Shown here: positions 8,503 through 16,544 of the stretch, piece after piece | Layout: each line of letters begins with the position of its first letter | Position numbering within the stretch: the stretch's first letter is position 1 | Assembly: GCA_002449765.1 (NCBI GenBank) | Contig: DJXN01000012.1 | Span: 124,001-188,000 of the forward strand | Origin: Fibrobacter sp. UBA7003 | GTDB lineage: Bacteria; Fibrobacterota; Fibrobacteria; Fibrobacterales; Fibrobacteraceae | Reading direction: 5' to 3' | DNA length: 64,000 bases | Position numbers and translations under genes: made by a program | The notes under the pieces: model-generated | What the model saw: the letters and a program-made list of their open reading frames with translations, nothing else | Database searches by the model: none | What the model was told of the DNA's origin: nothing

Positions 8503-9858
8503 ATGAATATCAAACTGATTACCTTGACTGCGGCAGTCGCCTTCGCAACCGCCATGGCTCAGGATTCCAGCGAAGACACAAGCGCAGCCCCGCAGACAGA
8601 ACCTGCCGTGGAAGCTCCGGCGCCCGCACCAGCCCCCGCTCCCGCACCCGCCGCCCCGGCTCCGGCAGCCACTACGCCTACCACCGCACAGGCGACCGAT
8701 TCCACCACGGAAACTCCGAAGGCAAACCGTATCCACGGCATCGCCTACAACAGGGTCGGCAACCAGGCCGCAGACGCAACAATCCGTGACAACCTGAACA
8801 AGCCCTACAAGATGGCCGGCGCCAAGCTTGTCTATATGGAACCCACGAGCAACTTCAGCGCAGTCGCCTTTGGCAACGGCAACACCAAGTTCCTCTCGTT
8901 CGATATGGAACAGGGGCTGGGCCTTGCCACCGCGGGTATCGCCAACGGCATGATGGGTATCTCCTTGAGCTACGCCCTGAGCAAGCAGATTACCTTTACC
9001 AAGAGCAAGGACGCCTACGAAATGGAAACCGAGGACACCTACACGGTCAACGCGGGTGACATCCTCCGCCTCCGCTTCGCCATGCTCCTCGGCGCCATCG
9101 ACCTGAACGCATCCGTCTTCTGGCTCACCTACCAGAACGAAACGTCCACTAGCGAAGAATACAAGGACGCCGACACCAAGAGATCTACCGACATCGACCG
9201 CGACTACTGGGATATCGGCGGAAACGTGTTCGTGAGCAACGACCCCTCCGCCAAGGGCATCTTCTGGAACGCGGGCGTGAACTTCACCCGCCACGAAAGC
9301 GCCTACGAAAGGGAAGCAAAGAACGGCAACTCCACGTCCACCACCGAAACGACCGGGGAAGACGCGAACATCTACATCCAGCCGTCCATCAACATCGGCG
9401 CAAGCATCCTCCAGAACAAGTTCGCCAGGGTGCTTCTCGGCATCTACGCCCGCGCACCCTTCGTCTTCTACGATGAATTCGAAGACGAAACGAACAAGAA
9501 CAAGGATTCCTACTTCACCATGGGAATCTACGCCGTACCCAACATCTTTGCCGAACTTAGGCTCGGCAACTGCTGGAAGGTATTTGCAGGCGCGAACTTC
9601 AACTGGACCGTATTCGCCATGGAAGACGAAGAGTTCATCACCGACTACAACGACGAACTCGACATCGTGAAGAACAACACGACAAACATCAGCATGCGCA
9701 CGGGAACGACGAACGTGGATATCGGAGCCCGCTTCCAATACAGCAACTTCGCCGTGGAAGCCTCCATCGCCAATACGTTCTACTCGAATCCGTTCGGCGG
9801 GTTCGCGGATGAAAACTTCAACTTCATTGCCAACTTCGGCGGGTTCATCTACTTCTAA
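8503..9858 (+). CDS. Outer-membrane beta-barrel protein, second paralogue, with Pro/Ala-rich N-terminal extension
   Basis: 451 aa. A signal peptide (1-19, ending TAMA) is followed by an Ala/Pro-rich segment (about 30-70, repeats of AP) and then a beta-barrel-like domain ending FIYF. It is paralogous to the 6710-7912 product (shared PSAKGIFW, VPNIFAE and SNPFGGF blocks) but carries the extra AP-rich arm, which could cross or contact peptidoglycan. ATG 8503 follows an AAAGGACAAGC ribosome site. The gene is third in the operon, followed after 15 nt by a small lipoprotein. The pattern suggests duplication of a barrel-lipoprotein unit. Substrate unknown. Confidence 0.84.
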   Translation: MNIKLITLTAAVAFATAMAQDSSEDTSAAPQTEPAVEAPAPAPAPAPAPAAPAPAATTPTTAQATDSTTETPKANRIHGIAYNRVGNQAADATIRDNLNKPYKMAGAKLVYMEPTSNFSAVAFGNGNTKFLSFDMEQGLGLATAGIANGMMGISLSYALSKQITFTKSKDAYEMETEDTYTVNAGDILRLRFAMLLGAIDLNASVFWLTYQNETSTSEEYKDADTKRSTDIDRDYWDIGGNVFVSNDPSAKGIFWNAGVNFTRHESAYEREAKNGNSTSTTETTGEDANIYIQPSINIGASILQNKFARVLLGIYARAPFVFYDEFEDETNKNKDSYFTMGIYAVPNIFAELRLGNCWKVFAGANFNWTVFAMEDEEFITDYNDELDIVKNNTTNISMRTGTTNVDIGARFQYSNFAVEASIANTFYSNPFGGFADENFNFIANFGGFIYF

Positions 9859-9873
9859 CAGGGAGGCATCATC

Positions 9874-10098
9874 ATGAAAAAAACATTTGCCATTCTTCTT
9901 GCGTCCTTAGCAGCAGTCGTCCTTTCTGCATGCTCCGCCGCAGACGACAGCACGATAACCTCCCCGCGCATGGGTAAAATTGCGAACGACATCTGTCCCA
10001 ACCCCACCGCCATTACGGTCACCGCCTCGTACACCACCATCAAGTGTGACGACGGAACCACGTACAAGTGCGATGATCTCGGCTGCGAGAAGGATTAA
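9874..10098 (+). CDS. Small cysteine-rich lipoprotein
   Basis: 74 aa. A lipoprotein signal peptide with lipobox LSAC (Cys20) is followed by a short mature part of about 55 residues with four more cysteines in the C-terminal half (CPNP, CDDG, CDDL, GCEK), suggesting two disulfides. The start is preceded by GGGAGG. It closes the four-gene barrel/lipoprotein operon and is followed by a strong terminator at 10133-10156. No family recognised. It may be an accessory subunit of the second barrel, by position only. Confidence 0.75.
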   Translation: MKKTFAILLASLAAVVLSACSAADDSTITSPRMGKIANDICPNPTAITVTASYTTIKCDDGTTYKCDDLGCEKD

Positions 10099-10132
10099 TT
10101 TATTATAACCCTACGGCAAGCACAGTTTGCCA

Positions 10133-10156
10133 CGCGCCCGAAAGGGCGCGTTTTTT
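10133..10156 (+). terminator. Rho-independent terminator of the barrel/lipoprotein operon
   Basis: Perfect 7-bp stem CGCGCCC (10133-10139), GAAA tetraloop, GGGCGCG (10144-10150), then six T residues. It ends the 6710-10098 operon. Its T tract reaches the stop codon of the convergent gene at 10155. Confidence 0.93.
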
Positions 10157-10481
10157 ATAGTTTTTCAAGCTGGGCGTACAGGTCGTAAAGCCTCTGCACC
10201 CCGTTTTCGAGTCCGAAGTAATGCCTTATGTAGGGCACGAGAAGCACAAGGAACATCACGTCGAGGCAAAACACGGCAAGTGCGGGGTTAGAGACGAAGA
10301 AAAAGAAACCGCCGACCGTCAACAGGGCAAACAGCACCAGGACAATTTCGTGCGCAAGCCTCTCGTGCTGGAAGAATCCGATATGCGTACGTACCGACAG
10401 CAGCTGCGCTTCCGTCAGCGGAGCCCCTTCTGCGACAAGGTCCTGGAGCGATTTTTCGTAGTCGGAGAGTTTCTTGAGCAT
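10155..10481 (-). CDS. Small two-helix inner-membrane protein of unknown function
   Basis: 108 aa from ATG 10481 (MLKKLSDYEK), preferred to an upstream in-frame start because AAGGATTCGCC lies just upstream. The N-terminal third is a soluble helix with a coiled-coil look (LSDYEKSLQDLV). Two adjacent hydrophobic segments follow (about 48-68 and 72-90; motifs VLFALLTVGGFFFF and VFCLDVMFLVLLVPYI), then a short charged C-terminus. No family is recognised. The gene is monocistronic, convergent with the barrel operon and divergent from the acyl-CoA synthetase. Confidence 0.7.
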   Translation of the reverse strand: MLKKLSDYEKSLQDLVAEGAPLTEAQLLSVRTHIGFFQHERLAHEIVLVLFALLTVGGFFFFVSNPALAVFCLDVMFLVLLVPYIRHYFGLENGVQRLYDLYAQLEKL

Positions 10482-10563
10482 GGCGAATCCTTTTTTGTGC
10501 AAAATAATCAAAATATTTCAAAAAAAACATGAAATTTCGTAATAAGAATAGTATTTTAAGGGC

Positions 10564-12333
10564 ATGGAACCGTTACAGTTTACCTCGCTTGTGTCTATGT
10601 TCTTTGCCAACTGCTCCCGCAATGACTTTGGCGGGTGGTACAAGCGGGTCGAAGGCCAGTGGCTGCACTACTCGCGCGAATTCCTTCGCGACAGTTCCAT
10701 CTACCTATCCATCGCCCTGAACAGCCGCGGACTCAAGCCCCGCGAAAGTGTCGGCATCATCGCGCCGAGTTCCCCCGAATGGTTCATCGCGGATATCGCG
10801 ACGCAAATCAACCATGCGCAGGTGGCCCCCCTGTTCCCGAACATCTCTTCAGAAAATTTCAAGTTCCAGTGCGAGGATTCCAACGTCCAGATTCTGTTCG
10901 TGAATTCCGTCTCCGAGCTGGAAACTCCGCTCAAGGAATTCCTTCCACAGTTCAAGCTGGTCATCTGCATCGATTCCAATTCCGAGCTCCCCGAAAACGC
11001 CATCTACTGGAACACCCTCATCGACGAGGGCAAGGAGCTCGCAGAAACGAACCGGTATTTCAGCTGGGTAGACGACCAGATCCAATCGATACGCCCCGAC
11101 GACCTTTTCAGCATCATCTACACGAGCGGTTCCATGGGAGCCCCGAAGGGCGTGGAGCTCACGCACAGGAACATGCTAGTGCAAATCCAGAACCTCCTCG
11201 AGCTCTACCACATGAACCGGAAAGAGGACTGCTGCCTCACGATATTGCCGGTCGCGCATGTGTTCGAGCGCATGGCGGTCTACTTCTACACGCTGAACGG
11301 AGTGCGCATCTACTTCGGCGACACCCCGAAAAACGTGGCGACCATGCTGACCGAGGTCCGCCCCACCGTGATGATCGTCGTCCCGCGCATCCTCGAGCGC
11401 CTCTACGAAAGCATAACCATCATCGGCGACAAGGCGAGAGGCCCCAAGCGGCTGCTCATCCAGAACGCCATCAAGCTTGCAAAGATAAGCGAGCCCGGAA
11501 AGAGGCGTTCGCCCATGCAGCGCATCTACGACCGCCTCGTCTACCGCAAGATGCGGGAAGCTCTCGGCGGAAGGTTCAAGCTCATCGTGAGCGGCAGCTG
11601 CGCCTTGAACAAGTCTATCCTCCGGTTCCTCCTGAACATCGGGCTTCCCGTTTTCGAAGGTTACGGCATGACGGAATGCAGTCCGGTCGTCACCGCGAAC
11701 AGCCCCAATTCCTCGAAGCCCGGGACCATAGGCAAGCCGCTCGCCCACCTCCAGGTAAAGATCGGCGACAACAGCGAAATCCTCGTGAAGGGAGAAAGCG
11801 TGTTCCGCGGCTACCACAACGATCCCGAGGCCAACAGCAGGGCCTTTACCGAAGACGGTTTCTTCAAGACGGGCGACCAGGGATTCTTCGACGCCGACGA
11901 CTTCTTGAACTTTACCGGGCGTATCAAGGAACTCCTCAAGACGAGTACCGGCAAGTACGTGTGCCCGAGCCCCATCGAACTCGAGATCTGCCGCCACCCC
12001 GTCATCGAGCAGGCGCTCGTCATCGCGAACGACCGGAAGTTCACCTCCGCGGTCATCTGGCTGAACCCCGAAGGCGCACGCAGGCTCCTCAAGTTCCAGA
12101 AAGAAGAATTCAGCATCGAGAAGGCGCTTCAGTCCGGGCGCGTGCGCGAGGCAATCAACCGCCACATCACGCGCGTCAACAAGAAGCTGAACCACTGGGA
12201 ACAAATCCGCAAGTGGACGCTCGTCGGCGACGAACTCACCACCGAATCGGGACTTCTCACGCCTACGCTGAAAATCCGGCGCAAGGTCGCGGAAGCCATG
12301 TACGCCGACAAGATCGAAGCGATGTACAAATAA
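10564..12333 (+). CDS. Long-chain fatty-acid--CoA ligase (AMP-forming)
   Basis: 589 aa, usual length for long-chain acyl-CoA synthetases of the FadD15/COG1022 type. It activates fatty acids to acyl-AMP and then acyl-CoA in the cytoplasm or at the inner membrane. The ATP-binding P-loop YTSGSMGAPKG is at 186-196, the A5 motif GYGMTEC at about 366-372, the adenylate-binding TGD at about 440, and the hinge motif with FTGRIKELLKTSTGKY follows. ATG 10564 is used, with a weak AAGGGC upstream. It is monocistronic and convergent with the CNNM gene, with one base between the stop codons. Likely role: recycling of exogenous or membrane-derived fatty acids. Confidence 0.92.
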   Translation: MEPLQFTSLVSMFFANCSRNDFGGWYKRVEGQWLHYSREFLRDSSIYLSIALNSRGLKPRESVGIIAPSSPEWFIADIATQINHAQVAPLFPNISSENFKFQCEDSNVQILFVNSVSELETPLKEFLPQFKLVICIDSNSELPENAIYWNTLIDEGKELAETNRYFSWVDDQIQSIRPDDLFSIIYTSGSMGAPKGVELTHRNMLVQIQNLLELYHMNRKEDCCLTILPVAHVFERMAVYFYTLNGVRIYFGDTPKNVATMLTEVRPTVMIVVPRILERLYESITIIGDKARGPKRLLIQNAIKLAKISEPGKRRSPMQRIYDRLVYRKMREALGGRFKLIVSGSCALNKSILRFLLNIGLPVFEGYGMTECSPVVTANSPNSSKPGTIGKPLAHLQVKIGDNSEILVKGESVFRGYHNDPEANSRAFTEDGFFKTGDQGFFDADDFLNFTGRIKELLKTSTGKYVCPSPIELEICRHPVIEQALVIANDRKFTSAVIWLNPEGARRLLKFQKEEFSIEKALQSGRVREAINRHITRVNKKLNHWEQIRKWTLVGDELTTESGLLTPTLKIRRKVAEAMYADKIEAMYK

Positions 12334-12334
12334 A

Positions 12335-13663
12335 CTACTTGGCGATAGCCTTGAAGCTTCCCGTCGGTGTCGTTTCGCCCGGCGGCAAAATCATCATGAC
12401 CTTTTCCATGCGAGTGCCGTCCATCTTGAGGACGCGGAAGGTGTAGCCCTTGACCTTGATTTCGGCACCCGGGGAGGGAATCACGCCGAGAGTCGCCTGG
12501 ATGAGTCCGGAGAGGGTTTCCACATGGGAATTCTCGGGAGCCTCAAGTTCGACGCCCAGTTCCTCTTCCAAATCCGAAAGCGTCATGAGCGGGTCGAGGA
12601 TGTAGCGGCCGTCCTTCAGTTTCTGCACGTCGTCTTCCTCGTCGGCATCGTCCTCGTCCTTGATTTCGCCGACGATTTCTTCGAGGATATCCTCAAGCGT
12701 CACGAGGCCCGCGGTTCCGCCGTATTCGTCGATCACGATGGCAAGCTGGTTGCCCGTCTTGCGCAGTTCGGTCAAAAGATCGTCAATCTTCTTGTGGTAG
12801 GGCACGAATACCGGCGGCATCACTATCTTCATGATGTCGAAAGGTTCATCGCCATGTTCGGTATACCATTCCAGGAAGTCCCGGTTCGAGAGGATTCCCA
12901 CGATGTTGTCCATCGTATCCTTGTAGACCGGCAAGCGCGAATGGCGTTCGTTGTTCAGCACCTTCACTAAATCCTCGAGCGGCGTATCCACGTCGATGGC
13001 GCACATTTCCACACGCGGGGTCATGATTTCGCGCACGGGAGTTTCCACGAAGTCGAAAATATTGAGGATCATCTGCTGTTCCTCTTTTTCCAGGCCCTCG
13101 GCATCGCCGGACTTGACATCGGAAAGGTCGGCCTGCACGGCATCGCGCATCTCTTCGGGCAAGAAGTTCAGCTTGGAATCGTAGCCGAGAAGGTTCAGCA
13201 TCTTGACAAACACCACATGGCAGAACTTGGCCACCGGCACAAACGGGAGGCGAATGAGCCTGAACAGCGGCACGAGGACGACAGACAACGTATCGGGCTT
13301 GAGACTGGCGAGCAGGTACGGGATGAACACCGTAAGCGTATAGAGAACCGCACTCGCAAATACCAGATACGCAGCGACACTCAAGTAGGGATAGGTGCGC
13401 ACGAAATCCCACTGCGAATTGGCGAGTACAAAGAACCCGAGAACGCCCGCGCTCACGTTGCCGAAGATACGCCCGATGGAGACGCATTCGTTGAATCCGT
13501 GCCAGCGGACGAGCTTCGCTATTTTTTCTTCGCGCTCGCTGCGGTCATGCGGATCGCGCTTTGCGAAGATGAGGCTGAACGCGCACTTGGTCGCGGAGAA
13601 CGTCGCCGAAGTCAGGATAAAGATGCAGAGGAATACGATAGCGAGGATTTCGGACGTTTCCAT
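12335..13663 (-). CDS. CNNM/CorC (HlyC-type) membrane protein with CBS domain pair
   Basis: 442 aa from ATG 13663. An N-terminal CNNM (DUF21) transmembrane domain has about four hydrophobic segments in residues 1-180. A CBS pair (about 205-325) begins at the family motif [11 protein letters not shown], and a C-terminal CorC/HlyC transporter-associated domain (about 345-430) follows. The family is linked to magnesium/cobalt efflux or homeostasis; the haemolysin name is historical. ATG 13663 overlaps the ybeY stop in a TAATG junction, so translation is probably coupled. YbeY and CorC-like genes are neighbours in many bacteria, which supports both calls. An acidic stretch ([10 protein letters not shown]) precedes the last domain. 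Confidence 0.9.
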   Translation of the reverse strand: METSEILAIVFLCIFILTSATFSATKCAFSLIFAKRDPHDRSEREEKIAKLVRWHGFNECVSIGRIFGNVSAGVLGFFVLANSQWDFVRTYPYLSVAAYLVFASAVLYTLTVFIPYLLASLKPDTLSVVLVPLFRLIRLPFVPVAKFCHVVFVKMLNLLGYDSKLNFLPEEMRDAVQADLSDVKSGDAEGLEKEEQQMILNIFDFVETPVREIMTPRVEMCAIDVDTPLEDLVKVLNNERHSRLPVYKDTMDNIVGILSNRDFLEWYTEHGDEPFDIMKIVMPPVFVPYHKKIDDLLTELRKTGNQLAIVIDEYGGTAGLVTLEDILEEIVGEIKDEDDADEEDDVQKLKDGRYILDPLMTLSDLEEELGVELEAPENSHVETLSGLIQATLGVIPSPGAEIKVKGYTFRVLKMDGTRMEKVMMILPPGETTPTGSFKAIAK

Positions 13664-14139
13664 TATGCACCTTCCTTGTAGGGGTCGAGCCCCAGGAATT
13701 CGCATTCTCGCTTGCGCATCACCTTTCTATCGGCAGCCTTGATGTGGTCGTAACCCGAAAGGTGCAGAAGCCCGTGGACAATCACGCGCTTCATTTCGGC
13801 ATAGAACGTATTGCCATATTCGGGAGCCTGACGTTTCACCTGGTCACGCGCGATGTAGATTTCACCGAGCATTTCTTCGGCACCCGGGAATCCGTCATCG
13901 TGCCACTCGAACGAAAGGACATCGGTCACCTTGTCGAGCCCACGGTAATCTCGGTTCATGTTACGGACAAACTCGTCCGTACAAAGTACGATATTGACGC
14001 TCCTTTCCTTGCCTTCTTCGGCAAGGAGCTTGCGCGCCATTTTTTCGAACTTGTCCTTATACGGAAAGCTTTCGATATCGCCTTCGCAAAGGAACTCTAT
14101 ACTGTAAAATTTCTTTTTACTACTAGCAGGGTCTGCCAT
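13663..14139 (-). CDS. ybeY: Endoribonuclease YbeY (rRNA maturation and 70S quality control)
   Basis: 158 aa, the usual size. The zinc-binding motif HGLLHLSGYDH (H-x3-H-x5-H) defines the UPF0054/YbeY family, a single-strand RNase involved in 16S 3'-end processing and ribosome quality control. The N-terminal part has the usual NRDYRGLDKVTDVLSF block. ATG 14139 overlaps the stop of the preceding 96-aa gene (TAATG), and its own stop overlaps the start of the CNNM gene the same way, giving a translationally coupled three-gene operon. Confidence 0.96.
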   Translation of the reverse strand: MADPASSKKKFYSIEFLCEGDIESFPYKDKFEKMARKLLAEEGKERSVNIVLCTDEFVRNMNRDYRGLDKVTDVLSFEWHDDGFPGAEEMLGEIYIARDQVKRQAPEYGNTFYAEMKRVIVHGLLHLSGYDHIKAADRKVMRKRECEFLGLDPYKEGA

Positions 14140-14429
14140 TAAATGTTATACCACTTCTTGAGATTTTCAATAATGGCTTCGGCCTGGGCCTTGCCACTGA
14201 TATTGAACTTGCTGCGGGCCTTGAAAGCACCACCAGCCTTCTGGTAGCGGCGGAGGTACACCTTCGGTTCCCCGAATTCGCCCGTTTTCGCGTTTTTTTC
14301 CTGACAAAGGAACATCATCGTCTGCCAGGCGCCCTTGGTGAGGACGGCCTTGTCCAGTTCCTTGATCACTTGTTCGCCAGTTTCGGCATCGACCATTTCG
14401 ACGGTCGGTTCTTCAACTTCCATGCTCAT
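14139..14429 (-). CDS. Conserved 96-aa protein of unknown function in the ybeY operon
   Basis: 96 aa, no signal peptide or membrane segment. An acidic N-terminus (EVEEPTVEMVDAETGEQ) is followed by a basic, aromatic C-terminal half with LTKGAWQTMMFLCQEK, YLRRYQKAGGAFK and a final helix ending LKKWYNI. The pattern (beta strands with exposed Arg/Lys/Tyr) would suit nucleic-acid or ribosome contact, but this is inference and I recognise no named domain. The start is supported by CGAGGTCC seven bases upstream. As first gene of the operon and coupled to ybeY, it is a candidate partner in RNA or ribosome metabolism. Confidence 0.82.
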   Translation of the reverse strand: MSMEVEEPTVEMVDAETGEQVIKELDKAVLTKGAWQTMMFLCQEKNAKTGEFGEPKVYLRRYQKAGGAFKARSKFNISGKAQAEAIIENLKKWYNI

Positions 14430-14507
14430 TTTGGACCTCGCTAAAAAAAATCACAAAACACTCACACCAAAGATACATTTTTCTTCCACCTCGGGCAAAA
14501 TAATACA

Positions 14508-14515
14508 TATATTTG
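14508..14515 (+). promoter_or_regulatory. Candidate -7 element of the fecR-like gene
   Basis: TATATTTG fits TAnnTTTG, the -7 consensus of Bacteroidetes primary-sigma promoters. It lies 31 nt before the ATG at 14547, leaving a leader that includes the AAGTGAGG ribosome site. I find no good -33 TTTG at the expected distance, so support is partial. Confidence 0.4.
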
Positions 14516-14546
14516 TTTATGGTATTCATCTTGCAAGTGAGGCTAC

Positions 14547-16544
14547 ATGTCTTTTTCGCAAAATTTAAAAACATCCGTTATCCTTCTGGTGGCACTCGGC
14601 ACCATGGCCATGGCAAAGAGCACCACAGGCAGAGTGACCGACCGCGTCGGTGACGTCAAGGTCCAGAGCGCCAAGACCGGGAAATGGGAAGAAAACATCC
14701 AAGTAGGCGCGCGCATCCGCGAAAGGGACCAGATCAGTACCGGCGCCGAATCCTATGTGACGGTGCGCCTCCCCGACGGAACCTCCATCACCGTGCAAGA
14801 ACAATCCCTGGTCCAACTGGACACCCTGGATTCCGAGAACGGCGTCCAGATGGCCTTCACCGACGTGAAGACGGGTAAAATCAAGTTCGAAGCCCAGAAA
14901 CAGAAAAACGGTGGATACCTCAAGTTCAAGACCGGTGTGGCAACGGCAGCCATCCGCGGAACGGTCGCCTTCATCGGTATAACCCCCGGCGGAAAGGCGT
15001 TCGTCTCGGCCAGCGAAGGTAAAATACGCACCACACACAACAAGAGCGGCAGGGAATGTGACGTGAGCGCGGGGCAGACGCTCTTCTTCACCAAGAACAA
15101 TGACAACTGCAACGTCGTGGAAACGCAGACTTCCGGCGACCCGAGTTTCGTCAATGAGCTCGAAAGAATCCTCGACAACGACAGCCTGTCCATCGAAGAA
15201 ATCACGAAATCTCTGAAAGATGCGGACGCGAACCTGCTACAGCTACTCTCCAAAATCAGCACGGAGAGCGCCTGCACGTTCGAAAGCCTAGAAGACACCG
15301 TAACGGTCAACAAGGTTTCCATCAAGGGATCCTGCCCCTCCGGTACGACCCTGCAGATCGCAGGCGCCTCCCAGAAAGGTACCGGCAACGCGTTCGACAT
15401 TCCGGCCGAATGGGCCCCGAGTGCGGACGGCGATAAGAAATTCCCGGCTACATGCTCCATTGTAGCAGTCACCCCTTGCGACAAGAACAGCACCGACAAG
15501 AATTCCAAGAAAGGCAAGCAGAAGAAACCCGAAACATGCTCGAAGCCACTCACCTTCAACTGCGGCGAACTGCATACCTACTACAAGGCTCCCGTTTCCC
15601 CGGACACCGTCGTTGCGGACACTGCCGTGGCAGACACCTCGGTTCAAGACACCTCCAGCACCAAGTCTTTCTCGATAAAGACGGCCTCCCCGGTAAAGGT
15701 TTGCGACCCCGGTTCCGTGACCATCGAGGGTACGTTTGACCCGAGCGACCCCGAAGCCTCCCTCTATGTGAAGCTCGGGAACTACACATCCCGGAACCTT
15801 GTCCCGCTAAGCGCGAACGGCGAATTCTCTCACACCGTTACCATCAACGACATCGTCGGGAACTGGAACGTGAAGAAGGCGACCGTCGAATACAAGGGCA
15901 AGAGCGGAAATCGCAGCGCCCACATCGAACTCGACATCGACAAGACCTGCAAGCAGGTGAACCAGGGACGCCCGATCGTATCGTTCACGTCGAGCGACTC
16001 ACTCCGCTGCAAGGCGACCTTCATGGTTTCCGGTGCAAAGAGCGACATCGTCCTTGTCGAAAGCGAAATTGACGGAGACCTCATCAAGGAAACCACCTTC
16101 ATGCAGGACGACCCCATAAAGATCAAGCTCAAGAGCGGCATCCACACCTACACCTTCACGGCCAAGGACCAGGCCGACAACAGAAGCACCCTGCAAAAGA
16201 AACTCAGCTGCCATCCCCAAAGCAACACGTCTGTGGAATTCACCGGCGGCGATTTCGAGCGCCTCCGCGTTCCGCCTCCGCCGCGAGGAATGTCAAGCAC
16301 CTTCGTCAGGAACATGCATTTCAGAATCACCAATGTCCACTCGCTTAACCCGGCCCACATCAGGCGCCTCCAGGTAACGCAGGGGAACAAGTCGCTATTA
16401 AACATTAGCAATGGCCAGATTACCGACCTTGACTACGACGTTCAAGTCAACCTGACCCGCGGAGAAACGACAAAAGTGACCGTCACCATAGACATGAAGA
16501 ATGGCATGAAGGTCGTTAAATCCAAGACTTACGAGGTCCGCTAA
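14547..16544 (+). CDS. FecR-domain exported protein with Ig-like/Cys-rich C-terminal region
   Basis: 665 aa. A signal peptide (about 1-23, ending MAMA) precedes a FecR domain (about 28-150; motifs RVGDVKVQ, LPDGTSITVQEQS, FKTGVATAAIRGTVAFIG). FecR domains here look like the surface/periplasmic type rather than an anti-sigma factor: no transmembrane segment and no sigma-factor gene nearby. The rest (about 240-665) holds cysteine pairs and repeated Ig-like beta blocks (SIKGSCPSGTTLQIAG, VTIEGTFDPSD, ATFMVSGAKSD) separated by a Thr/Val/Asp linker. Its TAA overlaps the ATG of the next gene (TAATG). It probably works with that outer-membrane protein at the surface. Confidence 0.85.
   Translation: MSFSQNLKTSVILLVALGTMAMAKSTTGRVTDRVGDVKVQSAKTGKWEENIQVGARIRERDQISTGAESYVTVRLPDGTSITVQEQSLVQLDTLDSENGVQMAFTDVKTGKIKFEAQKQKNGGYLKFKTGVATAAIRGTVAFIGITPGGKAFVSASEGKIRTTHNKSGRECDVSAGQTLFFTKNNDNCNVVETQTSGDPSFVNELERILDNDSLSIEEITKSLKDADANLLQLLSKISTESACTFESLEDTVTVNKVSIKGSCPSGTTLQIAGASQKGTGNAFDIPAEWAPSADGDKKFPATCSIVAVTPCDKNSTDKNSKKGKQKKPETCSKPLTFNCGELHTYYKAPVSPDTVVADTAVADTSVQDTSSTKSFSIKTASPVKVCDPGSVTIEGTFDPSDPEASLYVKLGNYTSRNLVPLSANGEFSHTVTINDIVGNWNVKKATVEYKGKSGNRSAHIELDIDKTCKQVNQGRPIVSFTSSDSLRCKATFMVSGAKSDIVLVESEIDGDLIKETTFMQDDPIKIKLKSGIHTYTFTAKDQADNRSTLQKKLSCHPQSNTSVEFTGGDFERLRVPPPPRGMSSTFVRNMHFRITNVHSLNPAHIRRLQVTQGNKSLLNISNGQITDLDYDVQVNLTRGETTKVTVTIDMKNGMKVVKSKTYEVR

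Noticed and set aside
10635..12446. 603-codon plus-strand open frame
   Set aside because: Overlaps the acyl-CoA synthetase in another frame and is full of Arg/His/Pro; no domain recognised.
14547..16544. Reading the FecR-domain protein as an anti-sigma regulator
   Set aside because: No transmembrane segment between an N-terminal cytoplasmic domain and FecR, a cleavable signal peptide instead, and no ECF sigma gene beside it.
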